A stretch of 64,000 bases of DNA from Aeromicrobium sp. (GTDB lineage Bacteria > Actinomycetota > Actinomycetes > Propionibacteriales > Nocardioidaceae), in contig JACMOZ010000178.1 in NCBI GenBank assembly GCA_014377785.1, positions 1-64,000 on the forward strand. Reading direction: 5' to 3'. Positions within the stretch are counted from its first letter, which is position 1, and every line of letters starts with the position of its first letter. The position numbers were made by a program, and so were the translations under genes. The notes under the pieces were generated by a model. The model ran no database searches, was not told the DNA's origin, and was given only the letters and a program-made list of their open reading frames with translations. Below are positions 10,264-19,284 of the stretch, one piece after another.

Positions 10264-10806
10264 ATGTCTCGCATTGGCAAAGTCCCCGTCACCATTCCCG
10301 GCGGCGTAGAGGTCACCATCGACGGACAACACGTTCTGGTCAAGGGGCCCAAGGGCGAACTCGGCCACATGGTTGCCGAACCCATCACAGTGAAGAAGGG
10401 CGAAGACGGCGTACTCGCTGTCGAGCGTCCCAATGACGAGCGTATGAGCAAAGCTCTTCATGGTCTGTCACGCACCTTGATCAGCAACATGGTCGTCGGT
10501 GTAACCGAAGGTTATGAAAAGAAACTCGAACTCGTCGGAGTCGGCTACCGTGTTCTGGCCAAGGGCCCTTCGGCCCTCGAATTGAGCCTCGGATTCAGCC
10601 ACTCGGTGCCCGTGCAGGCACCCGATGGCATCACGTTCTCGGTCGAGTCTCCAACGAAGTTTGCCGTTCACGGGATCGACAAACAGCAGGTCGGCGAAGT
10701 TGCCGCCAATATTCGCAAACTGCGTAAGCCGGAGCCTTACAAAGGCAAGGGCGTGCGCTACGTCGGCGAACATGTCCGCCGCAAGGTCGGAAAGGCCGGT
10801 AAGTAA
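10264..10806 (+). CDS. rplF: Large-subunit ribosomal protein uL6
   Basis: This 180-residue protein is L6, at the base of the stalk near the sarcin-ricin loop. It begins [17 protein letters not shown] and contains the C-terminal signature [14 protein letters not shown]. It has a GGGAGG ribosome-binding site and is followed after 3 bases by rplR. Confidence 0.98.
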   Translation: MSRIGKVPVTIPGGVEVTIDGQHVLVKGPKGELGHMVAEPITVKKGEDGVLAVERPNDERMSKALHGLSRTLISNMVVGVTEGYEKKLELVGVGYRVLAKGPSALELSLGFSHSVPVQAPDGITFSVESPTKFAVHGIDKQQVGEVAANIRKLRKPEPYKGKGVRYVGEHVRRKVGKAGK

Positions 10807-10809
10807 GCC

Positions 10810-11193
10810 ATGGGTATTTCACTGAGGCACAACAAGCACACGGCGGCTCGCACCGCATCGCGACTTCGTCGCCAGGTGCGCGGTCGCAAGAAGATCGAAG
10901 GCTCGGCTGAACGCCCCCGCCTGGTCGTGACTCGCTCGAGCAAGCACATGGTTGCTCAAGTGGTCAATGACCTCGAGGGCCGCACGCTCGTCTCGGCGTC
11001 GACGATGGAAGCGGATCTGCGCAGCCTCGACGGCGACAAGACTGCCAAGGCACGCAAGGTCGGCGAACTTCTTGCCGATCGTGCGAAGGCTGCAGGCGTC
11101 GACACCGTCGTCTTCGACCGAGCCGGCAACAAGTACGCCGGACGCGTCGCCGCCCTCGCTGAGGGCGCTCGCGAAAGCGGGTTGACGTTCTGA
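10810..11193 (+). CDS. rplR: Large-subunit ribosomal protein uL18
   Basis: This 127-residue protein is L18, which binds 5S rRNA with L5. The N-terminal basic segment and [17 protein letters not shown] are typical, as is the C-terminal [23 protein letters not shown]. Confidence 0.97.
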   Translation: MGISLRHNKHTAARTASRLRRQVRGRKKIEGSAERPRLVVTRSSKHMVAQVVNDLEGRTLVSASTMEADLRSLDGDKTAKARKVGELLADRAKAAGVDTVVFDRAGNKYAGRVAALAEGARESGLTF

Positions 11194-11236
11194 TGACGAC
11201 CAGACTGATGATGATTACCGATATGAGGAGTTCCAA

Positions 11237-11860
11237 ATGAGCGGAACCCAGCGTCGTGGTGGCGGCGGGGAGCGTCGTGGTGGCCGTGACGGAGGTCGTG
11301 GCGCGGCGGACAAGACCGCCTACGTCGAAAAGGTCGTCACGATCAACCGAGTCTCCAAGGTCGTCAAGGGTGGTCGTCGCTTCAGCTTCACCGCCCTGGT
11401 GATCGTCGGTGACGGAGATGGCCAGGTTGGCGTCGGCTACGGCAAGGCCAAAGAAGTTCCCACGGCTATTGCCAAGGGCGTAGAGGAAGCGAAAAAATCC
11501 TTCTTCCGCGTCCCCCGCATCCAGGGCACCATCCCGCACCCCGTACAGGGTGAAAAGGCTGCCGGTGTCGTCTTCCTTCGTCCTGCCGCACCCGGTACCG
11601 GTGTTATCGCCGGTGGTCCGGTGCGCGCCGTACTCGAGGCCGCCGGCATCCACGACGTGCTGAGCAAGTCGCTCGGTTCGTCCAACGCCATCAACATCGT
11701 GCACGCCACCGTCGCGGCACTCCGTTCACTGGAGTCGCCCGAAATGGTCGCGGCGCGCCGTGGCTTGACCGTGGAGGAAGTGGCTCCGGCTGCTCTCATC
11801 CGTGCGGGCAAGCTCGGCATTGCCGAGGCCGAAGCTGCGAAAGCCGGGGTGAAGGCATAA
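11237..11860 (+). CDS. rpsE: Small-subunit ribosomal protein uS5
   Basis: This 207-residue protein is S5, which contributes to decoding fidelity and mRNA unwinding. It has a Gly/Arg-rich N-terminal extension, the double-stranded-RNA-binding part ([19 protein letters not shown]) and the C-terminal domain with [19 protein letters not shown] and [21 protein letters not shown] ribosome-binding site precedes the ATG. Its stop overlaps the rpmD start. Confidence 0.98.
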   Translation: MSGTQRRGGGGERRGGRDGGRGAADKTAYVEKVVTINRVSKVVKGGRRFSFTALVIVGDGDGQVGVGYGKAKEVPTAIAKGVEEAKKSFFRVPRIQGTIPHPVQGEKAAGVVFLRPAAPGTGVIAGGPVRAVLEAAGIHDVLSKSLGSSNAINIVHATVAALRSLESPEMVAARRGLTVEEVAPAALIRAGKLGIAEAEAAKAGVKA

Positions 11861-12042
11861 TGGCGCAACTCCAGGTTCGTCAGACGCACTCGCCGATTGG
11901 CCGTAAGCCCAATCAGCGCCAGACCTTGCGTTCGCTCGGTCTCAAGCGCATAGGCGACGTCGTCGTCAAAGAGGACCGTCCCGAAATCCGTGGGATGATC
12001 TCGACGGTTACTCACCTTGTTGAATTCGAGGAGGTCAACTAA
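11860..12042 (+). CDS. rpmD: Large-subunit ribosomal protein uL30
   Basis: This 60-residue protein is L30, normal length for the family, with the motif [19 protein letters not shown]. It overlaps rpsE and rplO by one base each (TAATG). Confidence 0.97.
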   Translation: MAQLQVRQTHSPIGRKPNQRQTLRSLGLKRIGDVVVKEDRPEIRGMISTVTHLVEFEEVN

Positions 12043-12482
12043 TGGCGCTCAAACTGCATCACTTGCGTCCCGCACCGGGAGCCAAGACCGCCAAGACCCG
12101 CGTGGGTCGTGGTGAAGCTTCCAAGGGCAAGACCGCTGGTCGCGGTACCAAGGGCACCAAGGCCCGTTACCAGGTCCCCGTCGGTTTCGAGGGTGGCCAG
12201 GTTCCGATCCACATGCGTCTTCCCAAGCTGAAGGGCTTTAAAAACCCCTTCCGCGAGGAATTCCAGGTCGTCAACCTCGACCGTATCGAAGAGCTCTTCC
12301 CCAAGGGTGGAGCGATTGACATTGCGGCCTTGGTAGACAACGGTGCCGTCCGCAAGGGCCGTCCCGTCAAGGTCCTCGGTCAAGGCGAAATCACCGTTAA
12401 GGTGCAGATCGCGGCGAACAAGTTCTCCGGATCGGCCAAGACCAAAATCGAAGCAGCCGGCGGCAGCATCACCGAGGTTTAG
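12042..12482 (+). CDS. rplO: Large-subunit ribosomal protein uL15
   Basis: This 146-residue protein is L15, a late-assembly 50S protein. The Gly/Lys-rich N-terminal half ([20 protein letters not shown]) and the C-terminal [20 protein letters not shown] are diagnostic. It is the last ribosomal gene before secY; a strong hairpin follows 6 bases after its stop. Confidence 0.98.
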   Translation: MALKLHHLRPAPGAKTAKTRVGRGEASKGKTAGRGTKGTKARYQVPVGFEGGQVPIHMRLPKLKGFKNPFREEFQVVNLDRIEELFPKGGAIDIAALVDNGAVRKGRPVKVLGQGEITVKVQIAANKFSGSAKTKIEAAGGSITEV

Positions 12483-12488
12483 TTCATC

Positions 12489-12520
12489 GCCAAGGCGGGC
12501 CGCGAGCGGCCTGCCTTGGC
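12489..12520 (+). terminator. 14-bp hairpin between rplO and secY; -10-like TAGGGT at 12551
   Basis: Arms 12489-12502 and 12507-12520 pair over 14 bp with one G-U, around a CGAG loop. Only a weak T run (CACCTTTCTG) follows, so it may act as a partial terminator or attenuator that lowers secY-adk-map expression relative to ribosomal genes. A -10-like TAGGGT at 12551-12556 suggests a separate secY promoter, but no good -35 is seen. Confidence 0.55.
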
Positions 12521-12652
12521 CACCTTTCTGGGTGTCAGAGCGTCGGCTGTTAGGGTCACAGGGGCGTCAAGACGATTCCGCTGGCGGACGCCAAGCCCGC
12601 ATATCCCGGTTATCAGACATACCGCACCATAGGTGCACAGAGGAGAACGCAA

Positions 12653-13957
12653 GTGTTCAGCGCCGCCGCTAACGTGTTCAAAACGCCGGACTTGCGCCGC
12701 AAGATTTTTTTCGTCCTCTTTGTCATCGTGTTGTTCCGATTGGGCTCGACGACGCCTGCCCCCGGCATCAACGTCGCCAACGTCAAAGAGTGTCTCGCGG
12801 TCGCCTCGGCGGGTGAGAACGGCAGCCTCTTCGCGCTGATCAACGTCTTCTCCGGCGGCGCTCTTCTACAACTCACGGTTTTCGCGCTGGGCATTATGCC
12901 CTACATCACCGCGAGCATCATTTTGCAATTGCTTGTCGTCGTCATTCCTCGCCTCGAGGCCCTCAAAAAAGAGGGACAGGCCGGCCAGACGAAGATCACC
13001 CAGTACACGCGTTATCTGACGCTCGGGCTCGCAGTCCTGCAGGCGACCGGCATCGTTGGTCTGGCCCGCAGCGGCCAACTCTTCGGCAACGCCGATTGTG
13101 GCGACTTGCTTTACCGTAACGACAGTATTCCGGCGTTCCTTCTCATCGTCCTTGTGATGGTGTCGGGCACTGCGGTCATCATGTGGCTCGGCGAGCTCAT
13201 CACCGATCGTGGTGTCGGCAACGGCATGTCGATCCTCATCTTCGCCCAGGTCATCGCGACCTTCCCCGGTGCACTGTGGGCAATCAAGCAGCAAAAGGGC
13301 TTGACAGTCTTCATCATTGTGGTGATCCTCGGACTCGGTGTGGTCGCCGGCGTCATCTTCATGGAGCAGGCTCAACGTCGCATCCCCGTCCACTACGCCA
13401 AGCGCATGGTCGGCCGCAAGCAGTTCGGCGGTTCGTCCACCTACATTCCGCTCAAGGTCAACCAGGCTGGTGTCATCCCGGTCATCTTCGCCTCGAGCCT
13501 CATGTATCTCCCGGCGCTGGCGGCGCAGTTCAACCCGACTGCGCCATGGGCTGCGTGGGTCCGTGACACCCTCGTAGTCGGTGACCATCCGCTCTACATG
13601 ATCAGCTTCTTCCTGTTGATCGTGTTCTTCACCTACTTCTACGTGGCCATCACCTTCGACACAGTCGAAATTGCCGACAATATGAAGAAGTACGGCGGCT
13701 TCATACCCGGCATCCGTGCCGGTAGACCGACACAGGAGTATCTTTCCTACGTGTTGAGCCGCGTGACCGCTCCTGGCGCGCTCTACCTCGGTCTGATTTC
13801 GTTGATCCCGATGGCGGCGATCGTGCTTCTTAACGCGAATCAGAATTTCCCCTTCGGTGGTGTGACGATCTTGATTTTGGTTGGCGTCGGACTTGACACC
13901 GTCAAGCAGATCGAAAGCCAATTACAGCAACGCAATTACGAAGGGTTCCTCCGCTGA
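12653..13957 (+). CDS. secY: Preprotein translocase subunit SecY
   Basis: This 434-residue integral membrane protein forms the Sec translocation channel with SecE and SecG. About ten hydrophobic segments are visible. The plug/TM2 region (SGGALLQLTVFALGIMPYI), the cytoplasmic loop with YAKRMVGRKQFGGSSTYIPLK, and the C-terminal loop motif PGIRAGRPTQEYL are typical. The start is GTG at 12653 with AGAGGAGAA as ribosome-binding site. It overlaps adk by one base (TGATG). Confidence 0.97.
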   Translation: MFSAAANVFKTPDLRRKIFFVLFVIVLFRLGSTTPAPGINVANVKECLAVASAGENGSLFALINVFSGGALLQLTVFALGIMPYITASIILQLLVVVIPRLEALKKEGQAGQTKITQYTRYLTLGLAVLQATGIVGLARSGQLFGNADCGDLLYRNDSIPAFLLIVLVMVSGTAVIMWLGELITDRGVGNGMSILIFAQVIATFPGALWAIKQQKGLTVFIIVVILGLGVVAGVIFMEQAQRRIPVHYAKRMVGRKQFGGSSTYIPLKVNQAGVIPVIFASSLMYLPALAAQFNPTAPWAAWVRDTLVVGDHPLYMISFFLLIVFFTYFYVAITFDTVEIADNMKKYGGFIPGIRAGRPTQEYLSYVLSRVTAPGALYLGLISLIPMAAIVLLNANQNFPFGGVTILILVGVGLDTVKQIESQLQQRNYEGFLR

Positions 13958-14520
13958 TGCGATTTCTCATCATGGGCCCTCCCGGTGCAGGTAAAGGCAC
14001 TCAAGCGGTTCGGCTCGCCGAACGCGCGGGCGCTGCGCACATTTCGACTGGTGACATTTTCCGGTCGAATGTGGCCGAACAGACCGAACTCGGCAAAACG
14101 GCTCAGGGGTTCATGGATGCCGGCGAGTATGTTCCCGATGAGGTCACCAACGCCATGGTCAAGGACCGCCTTGCCCAGGACGACGCGCTCAAGGCGTTCA
14201 TCCTCGACGGCTATCCCCGCACTCTCGATCAGGTCGACAAACTCGACAGCATTCTGGAAGAGCTCGGTTCGGAGCTCAACGGCGTGCTTTCACTCGTAGT
14301 CAACAAAGAAGAACTGATTGGCCGGTTGCTCAAGCGAGCCGAAACCAGTGGTCGCGCCGACGACACCGAAGAAGTCATCCGTCATCGCCAAGATGTCTAC
14401 ACGGCCGAGACTGCGCCGCTGATCAAGGTTTATGGCGATCGCGGACTGCTCATCGAGGTCGATGGCATCGGCGATGTCGACGAAGTGTCTGAACGCATCG
14501 AAAAGGCACTCCCGCGCTGA
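13957..14520 (+). CDS. adk: Adenylate kinase, short type
   Basis: This 187-residue enzyme converts AMP and ATP to two ADP. The P-loop GPPGAGKGT is at residues 7-15, with ISTGDIFR for AMP binding and FILDGYPRTLDQ downstream. The LID region is short (KRAETSGRADDTEEV) and lacks the zinc cysteines of the long form. It lies in the common secY-adk-map order. Confidence 0.97.
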   Translation: MRFLIMGPPGAGKGTQAVRLAERAGAAHISTGDIFRSNVAEQTELGKTAQGFMDAGEYVPDEVTNAMVKDRLAQDDALKAFILDGYPRTLDQVDKLDSILEELGSELNGVLSLVVNKEELIGRLLKRAETSGRADDTEEVIRHRQDVYTAETAPLIKVYGDRGLLIEVDGIGDVDEVSERIEKALPR

Positions 14521-14535
14521 TGTTGGGCAGCACTG

Positions 14536-15348
14536 ATGTTTGAGCGCGGGATTGAGATCAAGACTCCTGCGCAAATCGAGATCATGCGCCGAGCGGGACT
14601 CGTGGTGGGTAAAACCCTCGAGTTGTTGCGCCACAGCGCGGCAGCGGGCATGACTACCGGCGAACTCGATGCGATCGCGCACGACAACATTCGATCGCTG
14701 GGCGCGACGTCCAACTTTTTGGGTTACCACGGCTTCACGGGTGTTATTTGCACGTCGGTCAATGACGAAGTTGTCCACGGCATACCGGGTGCCCGCGTCC
14801 TCAATGACGGGGACATCATCTCGATCGACTGCGGCGCCATTGTCGATGGTTGGCACGGTGACGCGGCGATTACGGTCGCGATCGGCGAAGTGCCCGCCGA
14901 AGTCACCGAACTCATGCGCGTGACCGAAGAGTCGATGTGGCGCGGCATTGCCGCCGCCTCCCTCGGTGGGCGTGTCTCCGACATCAGCCATGCGATCGAG
15001 ACATACATCGAAGGTGAAGGCGATTACGGCATCGTCGAGGGCTACACCGGTCATGGCATCGGCACCGCGATGCACCAACCGCCCAATGTCCCCAATTACG
15101 GGCGACCGGGCCGCGGACCGAAACTCGTCAAGGGACTCGCCCTGGCGGTCGAGCCGATGGTGAGCCTCGGTACTGCCGATTCACGCACTCTTGCCGATGA
15201 CTGGACAGTCGTCACGGCCGACGGCACGTGGGCTGCGCATTTCGAGCATTCGTTCACACTCACCGACCAAGGCACCTGGATCCTCACGGCGCTCGACGGC
15301 GGCGAAGCCAAGCTCGAGGAGCTGGGCATCCCCTTCGGTGGACGTTAG
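14536..15348 (+). CDS. map: Methionine aminopeptidase, type I
   Basis: This 270-residue enzyme removes the initiator methionine from new proteins. All five metal ligands are present: Asp98, Asp109, His173, Glu206 and Glu237. The substrate-site His81 lies in NDEVVHGIP. It follows adk by 15 bases. Unlike many genomes, infA does not follow directly; a divergent pair of unrelated genes intervenes. Confidence 0.96.
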   Translation: MFERGIEIKTPAQIEIMRRAGLVVGKTLELLRHSAAAGMTTGELDAIAHDNIRSLGATSNFLGYHGFTGVICTSVNDEVVHGIPGARVLNDGDIISIDCGAIVDGWHGDAAITVAIGEVPAEVTELMRVTEESMWRGIAAASLGGRVSDISHAIETYIEGEGDYGIVEGYTGHGIGTAMHQPPNVPNYGRPGRGPKLVKGLALAVEPMVSLGTADSRTLADDWTVVTADGTWAAHFEHSFTLTDQGTWILTALDGGEAKLEELGIPFGGR

Positions 15349-15474
15349 GCAAAGTACCGGCGACGCAGGACGGAAGCACGGGTAGCGGACGAGGCGGATG
15401 TTGAAGGATCCCGCCGACAACAGTGATCTTGATAGCCGGCAGCATTAACTCGCAGCTTGGCACGGGTCGAGGAC

Positions 15475-15648
15475 ATGAGGACGACCAGGACGAAGCTGCT
15501 TGCCACCATCAGCGGGCTCGTTGTCGTCGCCGTCGCGGCGGCAATCGGCCTGAACATGGGATCGGGGCAACAGGGCAGGCCCGCACACAGCAGCCTAAAC
15601 GTGAAGTTCCAGCGTGCAGCATTTGACGCTGCCGCCGGCCTTGAGTAA
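15475..15648 (+). CDS. Possible 57-residue single-pass membrane or secreted peptide
   Basis: From ATG 15475 (GAGGAC just upstream) a short frame encodes a basic N terminus (MRTTRTK), a hydrophobic helix (LLATISGLVVVAVAAAIGL) and a polar tail. This looks like a signal peptide or membrane anchor with almost no mature domain. The last 54 bases overlap the 3' end of the convergent DDAH-like gene. It may be a real small protein or the stub of a deleted exported protein. No family is recognised. Confidence 0.25.
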   Translation: MRTTRTKLLATISGLVVVAVAAAIGLNMGSGQQGRPAHSSLNVKFQRAAFDAAAGLE

Positions 15649-16452
15649 TTCGCCGAGGTTGACCGGAACCGGGTTGTAGCCCCGGCCGCGCAGTTGCTCA
15701 CCGAGACCGATCGCAGCAGTAGGCAGGACCACGTGGTGCCCGTCGCTGACGGCGTTGAGGCCGAATGCGAGCGCATCGGCTTCGCTGCAGATGACGGCAT
15801 TCGGGAACAAGTCACGAAGAGTCCGCTGGCTGTGCGGGCTGAACGCGGCCGGATAATAGGCGATGTCTGCGGGTGCTGCTCCGTTGCCATCGTCGAGAAC
15901 AGCGAGACAGGTGTCGAGATGATAAAAGCGCGGATCGACGAGTTCGAGGGAGACCACGGGGCGGTCGATCGCTGCCGCCGCTTCGATGTGGGCAGAGATG
16001 TTGGTGCGGAATCCGCTGCCTGCGAGAATCATGGCGCCAAGCGTCAGAAAGTCGCCTTCGCCCTCATTGGTCTCGATCGGATCGACCGCATGGATCTCGG
16101 CGGCTTTGAGCCAATTGCGGTAGGCCTGACTCTCCCCCTGGCGTTGTTCATAACGGAACTTCGCGCTGTAGGCACGACCGCCGACAACAAGTCCACCGTT
16201 GGCGGCAAAAACCATGTCTGGCAGTCCGGGTTCGGGATCGATCAGATCGACGGTGTGTCCCAGGCTCAGGTAGGTGTGGCGCAAGACGTCCCACTGGATT
16301 TCTGCAAGATCATGGTTGACCGGGATATCTGGGTTCATCCAGGGGTTGATCGCATAGGTGACGGAAAAGTGGGTCGGCGGACACATCAGATAGTGGCGCA
16401 GTCGTGATTTGCGTGCCGTGCGATCGACAGCGACGGTGTCCAGAACAGTCAT
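15595..16452 (-). CDS. Dimethylarginine dimethylaminohydrolase-like amidinohydrolase
   Basis: This 285-residue protein belongs to the guanidino-group-modifying (DDAH/arginine deiminase) fold. DDAH enzymes hydrolyse methylarginines to citrulline, and related proteins act on other guanidines. Family landmarks are the substrate loop GLPDMVFAANGGLVV, EGEGDFL near 131, the active-site His178 in FYHLDT, and a catalytic-type cysteine near the C terminus (Cys278/279 in GSVKCCTLE). The start at 16452 is chosen for its AGAGGG ribosome-binding site; the frame is open slightly further upstream. A promoter TTGGTT (16531-16526), 18 bases, TAGCAT (16507-16502) fits. It diverges from an Lrp-type regulator, a common pairing in actinobacterial arginine/ornithine metabolism. 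Confidence 0.8.
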   Translation of the reverse strand: MTVLDTVAVDRTARKSRLRHYLMCPPTHFSVTYAINPWMNPDIPVNHDLAEIQWDVLRHTYLSLGHTVDLIDPEPGLPDMVFAANGGLVVGGRAYSAKFRYEQRQGESQAYRNWLKAAEIHAVDPIETNEGEGDFLTLGAMILAGSGFRTNISAHIEAAAAIDRPVVSLELVDPRFYHLDTCLAVLDDGNGAAPADIAYYPAAFSPHSQRTLRDLFPNAVICSEADALAFGLNAVSDGHHVVLPTAAIGLGEQLRGRGYNPVPVNLGELLKAGGSVKCCTLELHV

Positions 16453-16543
16453 TTTCCCTCTTCGCTCGTGCCGCCCCTTCAAGCAAGGGTGCAACTATTC
16501 AATGCTAGGTGGCAGGAAGAGCCACAACCAAATTCGAAACCGG

Positions 16544-16555
16544 CCGTATATACGG
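16544..16555. promoter_or_regulatory. Candidate Lrp operator between ddaH-like and lrp genes
   Basis: CCGTATATACGG is a perfect 12-bp palindrome in the 157-base divergent intergenic region, 13 bases upstream of the -35 proposed for the DDAH-like gene. A related half-site, GCGTATATTGG, lies downstream at 16566-16576. Lrp/AsnC proteins typically bind AT-centred palindromes in such positions and control the neighbouring gene. Confidence 0.4.
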
Positions 16556-16609
16556 AGGTTTCTTGCGTATATTGGAGATTGACAGACTATTCTTGCAAGG
16601 ACGGCGGAA

Positions 16610-17086
16610 ATGGACGATCTGGACCGCAAGCTCATAGGTTGCGTGCTCGATGACGGGCGTGCCAGTTTTGCGACAATCGGCGAAGCGATCGGCTTGTCGG
16701 CACCAGCGGTGAAGAGGCGTATGGACCGGCTCCTCCACACCGGGGTCATCCGCGGTTTCACCGCCGTCATCGATCCCGACCACGTTGGCTGGTCAACCGA
16801 GGCGTACGTGGAGTTGCACTGCAAGGGCACGGTGTCGCCCGAAGAGCTGCGGCGATGCCTCATCCAGATCCCCGAGGTTCACGCGGCGGCGACGGTGTCG
16901 GGCGCAGCCGACGCGATTCTGCAGATCGTCGCCTCGGACGTGCAGCATCTCGAGCGTGCTCTTGAACGTGTGCGGGTCGAAACGACGAACGTCGACCATA
17001 CCGAGACAGCCATCGTGCTGTCCCGATTGATCGACAGGTATGGTCCTGAGCACAGGCAACTCGAGTTGAACCCCGAGGAAAGCTGA
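16610..17086 (+). CDS. Lrp/AsnC family transcriptional regulator
   Basis: This 158-residue protein has an N-terminal winged helix-turn-helix (residues 1-55, DDLDRKLIGCVLDDGRASF and IGLSAPAVKRRMDRL) and a C-terminal RAM ligand-binding domain (residues about 65-145). Members respond to amino acids and commonly regulate a divergent amino-acid gene, here the DDAH-like hydrolase. A TATTCT -10 candidate lies at 16588-16593. Confidence 0.9.
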   Translation: MDDLDRKLIGCVLDDGRASFATIGEAIGLSAPAVKRRMDRLLHTGVIRGFTAVIDPDHVGWSTEAYVELHCKGTVSPEELRRCLIQIPEVHAAATVSGAADAILQIVASDVQHLERALERVRVETTNVDHTETAIVLSRLIDRYGPEHRQLELNPEES

Positions 17087-17110
17087 AGTCTGGCCAGTCT
17101 GTCGGCCGAT

Positions 17111-17140
17111 TTGAGTCTGACGGCGCTGTAGGCGTAAACT
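17111..17140 (+). promoter_or_regulatory. Promoter for infA and the alpha operon
   Basis: TTGAGT (17111-17116), an 18-base spacer and TAAACT (17135-17140) fit a housekeeping sigma factor. Transcription would start about 110 bases before infA. Confidence 0.45.
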
Positions 17141-17257
17141 TTCCTGTCGGCCTAATTAGGTTTCGTATTTTTATGCCCTGCGGCTGCCGCGCGAGCGGAC
17201 TGGGTGTGACTCACGCGAATCGGTCGATGTAACACCCCTGCGATAGAAGTTGAGGTT

Positions 17258-17479
17258 ATGGCGAAAAAAGAAGGCGTCATCGAAATGGAAGGCGCCGTCG
17301 TTGAAGCCTTGCCCAATGCGATGTTTCGCGTTGAGTTGGCAAACGGGCACAAAGTTTTGGCCCATATCAGCGGCAAAATGCGCCAGCACTACATCCGCAT
17401 CCTCCCTGAGGACCGGGTCGTCGTTGAGCTTTCGCCCTACGACCTCTCGCGTGGACGCATCGTCTATCGCTACAAATAA
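17258..17479 (+). CDS. infA: Translation initiation factor IF-1
   Basis: This 73-residue protein is a complete IF-1 with an S1/OB fold. It blocks the A site during initiation. The sequence [20 protein letters not shown] and the C-terminal [13 protein letters not shown] are canonical. It is followed after 40 bases by rpmJ. Confidence 0.97.
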   Translation: MAKKEGVIEMEGAVVEALPNAMFRVELANGHKVLAHISGKMRQHYIRILPEDRVVVELSPYDLSRGRIVYRYK

Positions 17480-17519
17480 CAGCCACAGGATCGCCCAACC
17501 CAACAAATGAGAGAGCTCG

Positions 17520-17633
17520 ATGAAGGTCAACCCGAGCGTTAAGAAGATCTGTGACAAATGCAAGGTGATTCGTCGCCACGGTGTTGTCATGGTGATTTGC
17601 GAAAACCCGCGCCACAAACAGCGCCAAGGTTAA
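17520..17633 (+). CDS. rpmJ: Large-subunit ribosomal protein bL36, zinc-binding form
   Basis: A 37-residue frame from ATG 17520 to TAA 17633 encodes [19 protein letters not shown] and ends NPRHKQRQG. The zinc ligands Cys11, Cys14, Cys27 and His32 are all present, giving the zinc-containing form. The infA-rpmJ-rpsM order is standard. Confidence 0.95.
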   Translation: MKVNPSVKKICDKCKVIRRHGVVMVICENPRHKQRQG

Positions 17634-17674
17634 GCAGAGCCTCTTAACAAGTTAGCGAAAAACATCTGATCGCT

Positions 17675-17719
17675 CACCTTGTGAAATGCAAGGTGTTTCC
17701 CCCGGAGCAATGGCCGGGG
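17675..17719 (+). promoter_or_regulatory. Two consecutive hairpins in the rpsM leader
   Basis: CACCTTG (17675-17681) pairs with CAAGGTG (17689-17695) around 7 bases and is followed by TTTCCC. Directly after it CCCCGG (17700-17705) pairs with CCGGGG (17714-17719) around 8 bases. The 172-base rpmJ-rpsM gap is the longest in this operon. In E. coli S4 represses translation by binding a structured rpsM leader, so a similar site here is plausible. Attenuation is the alternative. Confidence 0.4.
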
Positions 17720-17805
17720 CCCGGCAGAGATTCCCCAGTGTTTCTCGAGGCAGCCAGGATGCATCAGGTGACGATACCGTTGCCGAACGAAAGGAATTGC
17801 CTCAG

Positions 17806-18174
17806 ATGGCACGCCTCATGGGTGTGGATCTCCCGCGCGATAAGCGCATCGAGGTCGCACTGACATATGTATTCGGAATCGGCCGCACCCGCGCCGAAGC
17901 CACTCTCGCCGCTACCGGCATCAGCCCGGACAAGCGCGTATTCGATCTGGTTGACGATGAGCTTGTCTTGCTCCGGGACCACATCGAAGCGAATTATCAG
18001 GTCGAGGGTGACCTTCGCCGTAATGTGACCGCCGACATCCGCCGCAAGATGGAAATCGGCAGCTACCAGGGTCGTCGCCACCGCGCAGGTCTTCCTGTCC
18101 GCGGTCAGCGCACCAAAACCAACGCCCGTACCCGCAAGGGTCCGAAGCGCACCGTTGCCGGAAAGAAGAAGTGA
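17806..18174 (+). CDS. rpsM: Small-subunit ribosomal protein uS13
   Basis: This 122-residue protein is S13, in the 30S head, bridging to the 50S and contacting P-site tRNA. The ATG at 17806 is chosen because S13 begins [14 protein letters not shown] there and AAGGAA lies 10 bases upstream; the frame is open for 40 further codons that do not resemble S13. The C-terminal basic tail ([18 protein letters not shown]) is intact. Confidence 0.97.
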   Translation: MARLMGVDLPRDKRIEVALTYVFGIGRTRAEATLAATGISPDKRVFDLVDDELVLLRDHIEANYQVEGDLRRNVTADIRRKMEIGSYQGRRHRAGLPVRGQRTKTNARTRKGPKRTVAGKKK

Positions 18175-18180
18175 TAGCGG

Positions 18181-18579
18181 ATGCCTCCTAAGACCTCCGG
18201 CACCAAGAAGGTGCGTCGTAAAGAGAAGAAGAACGTTGTTCAGGGCGAAGCCCACATCAAGAGCACGTTCAACAACACACACGTCACGATCACGGATCCC
18301 GCGGGCGCCGTCATCGCGTGGGCTTCCGGCGGAACCGTCGGATTCAAGGGCTCGCGTAAATCCACACCCTTCGCAGCAGGTATGGCGGCCGAGTCCGCTG
18401 GCCGTCAGGCGATGGAGCATGGGATGAAAAAGGTCGATGTTTTCGTGAAGGGCCCGGGTTCGGGCCGCGAAACTGCCATCCGCTCACTCGGCGGAGTCGG
18501 CCTTGAAGTCGGAACTATTTCCGACGTGACCCCCAGCCCCCACAACGGATGCCGGCCGCCCAAGCGCCGTCGCGTCTGA
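18181..18579 (+). CDS. rpsK: Small-subunit ribosomal protein uS11
   Basis: This 132-residue protein is S11, on the 30S platform beside the mRNA exit. Diagnostic segments are [30 protein letters not shown] and the C-terminal [16 protein letters not shown]. It is 6 bases after rpsM. Confidence 0.98.
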   Translation: MPPKTSGTKKVRRKEKKNVVQGEAHIKSTFNNTHVTITDPAGAVIAWASGGTVGFKGSRKSTPFAAGMAAESAGRQAMEHGMKKVDVFVKGPGSGRETAIRSLGGVGLEVGTISDVTPSPHNGCRPPKRRRV

Positions 18580-18588
18580 TCGTCCCCC

Positions 18589-18604
18589 CTGCTGTTAGCA
18601 GCAG
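18589..18604 (+). other. 6-bp hairpin in the rpsK-rpsD spacer
   Basis: CTGCTG-TTAG-CAGCAG is a perfect stem with a 4-base loop, about 20 bases before rpsD. There is no T tract. It could tune rpsD translation or be an RNA-processing site. Confidence 0.25.
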
Positions 18605-18626
18605 AGTGCTTTAAGGAGCAAGACTC

Positions 18627-19235
18627 ATGGCCCGTTATACCGGTCCTCTTACCAAGAAGTCGCGCCGTCTTGGCGTCGACCTCGTTGGTGGTGACGCTGC
18701 ATTTGAAAAGCGTCCCTACCCCCCAGGAATGCACGGTCGCGGTCGTGTCAAAGAGAGCGAATACCGCAACCAGTTGATCGAAAAGCAGAAGGCGCGCTAT
18801 ACCTATGGTGTGCTGGAGAAGCAGTTCCGCAAATATTACGAACTCGCTTCGCGTCGTCCGGGCAAAACCGGTACGAACCTGCTCCAGATCCTCGAGTGCC
18901 GCCTCGACAATGTCGTCTACCGTGCAGGCTTCGCCCGTACGCGTCGTCAAGCACGTCAATTGGTCTCGCACGGACACTTTGTCGTCAACGGCATCAAGAC
19001 CGACATCCCGTCGTTCCAGGTGTCCAAGCACGACATCATTGACGTCCGTCCGAAGTCGCTCGAGACGACTCCTTTCATCGTGGCTCGCGAAGTCCACGAT
19101 AGGGACCTCGTTCCCGCATGGCTCGACACGTCACCCGAGCGTGGCCGCATCCTGGTTCACCAGCCCCCCGTACGCGAGCAGATCGTTGTTCCTATCCAGG
19201 AACAGCTCATCGTGGAGTACTACTCCAAGATCTGA
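18627..19235 (+). CDS. rpsD: Small-subunit ribosomal protein uS4
   Basis: This 202-residue protein is S4, a primary 16S rRNA binder. It contains the S4 RNA-binding domain (RLDNVVYRAGFARTRRQARQ, then GHFVVNGIKTDIPS). The N-terminal region lacks the zinc cysteine cluster, so this is the zinc-free form. AAGGAG precedes the start. Confidence 0.98.
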   Translation: MARYTGPLTKKSRRLGVDLVGGDAAFEKRPYPPGMHGRGRVKESEYRNQLIEKQKARYTYGVLEKQFRKYYELASRRPGKTGTNLLQILECRLDNVVYRAGFARTRRQARQLVSHGHFVVNGIKTDIPSFQVSKHDIIDVRPKSLETTPFIVAREVHDRDLVPAWLDTSPERGRILVHQPPVREQIVVPIQEQLIVEYYSKI

Positions 19236-19284
19236 TCGTCCCAAAGAGGCCTTCATATAGAGGTCGGCCTGAAAGGAACAACCT

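Noticed and set aside
17686-17805. N-terminal extension of rpsM from an upstream ATG
   Set aside because: The 40 extra codons cover the leader hairpins and do not resemble S13; AAGGAA supports ATG 17806.
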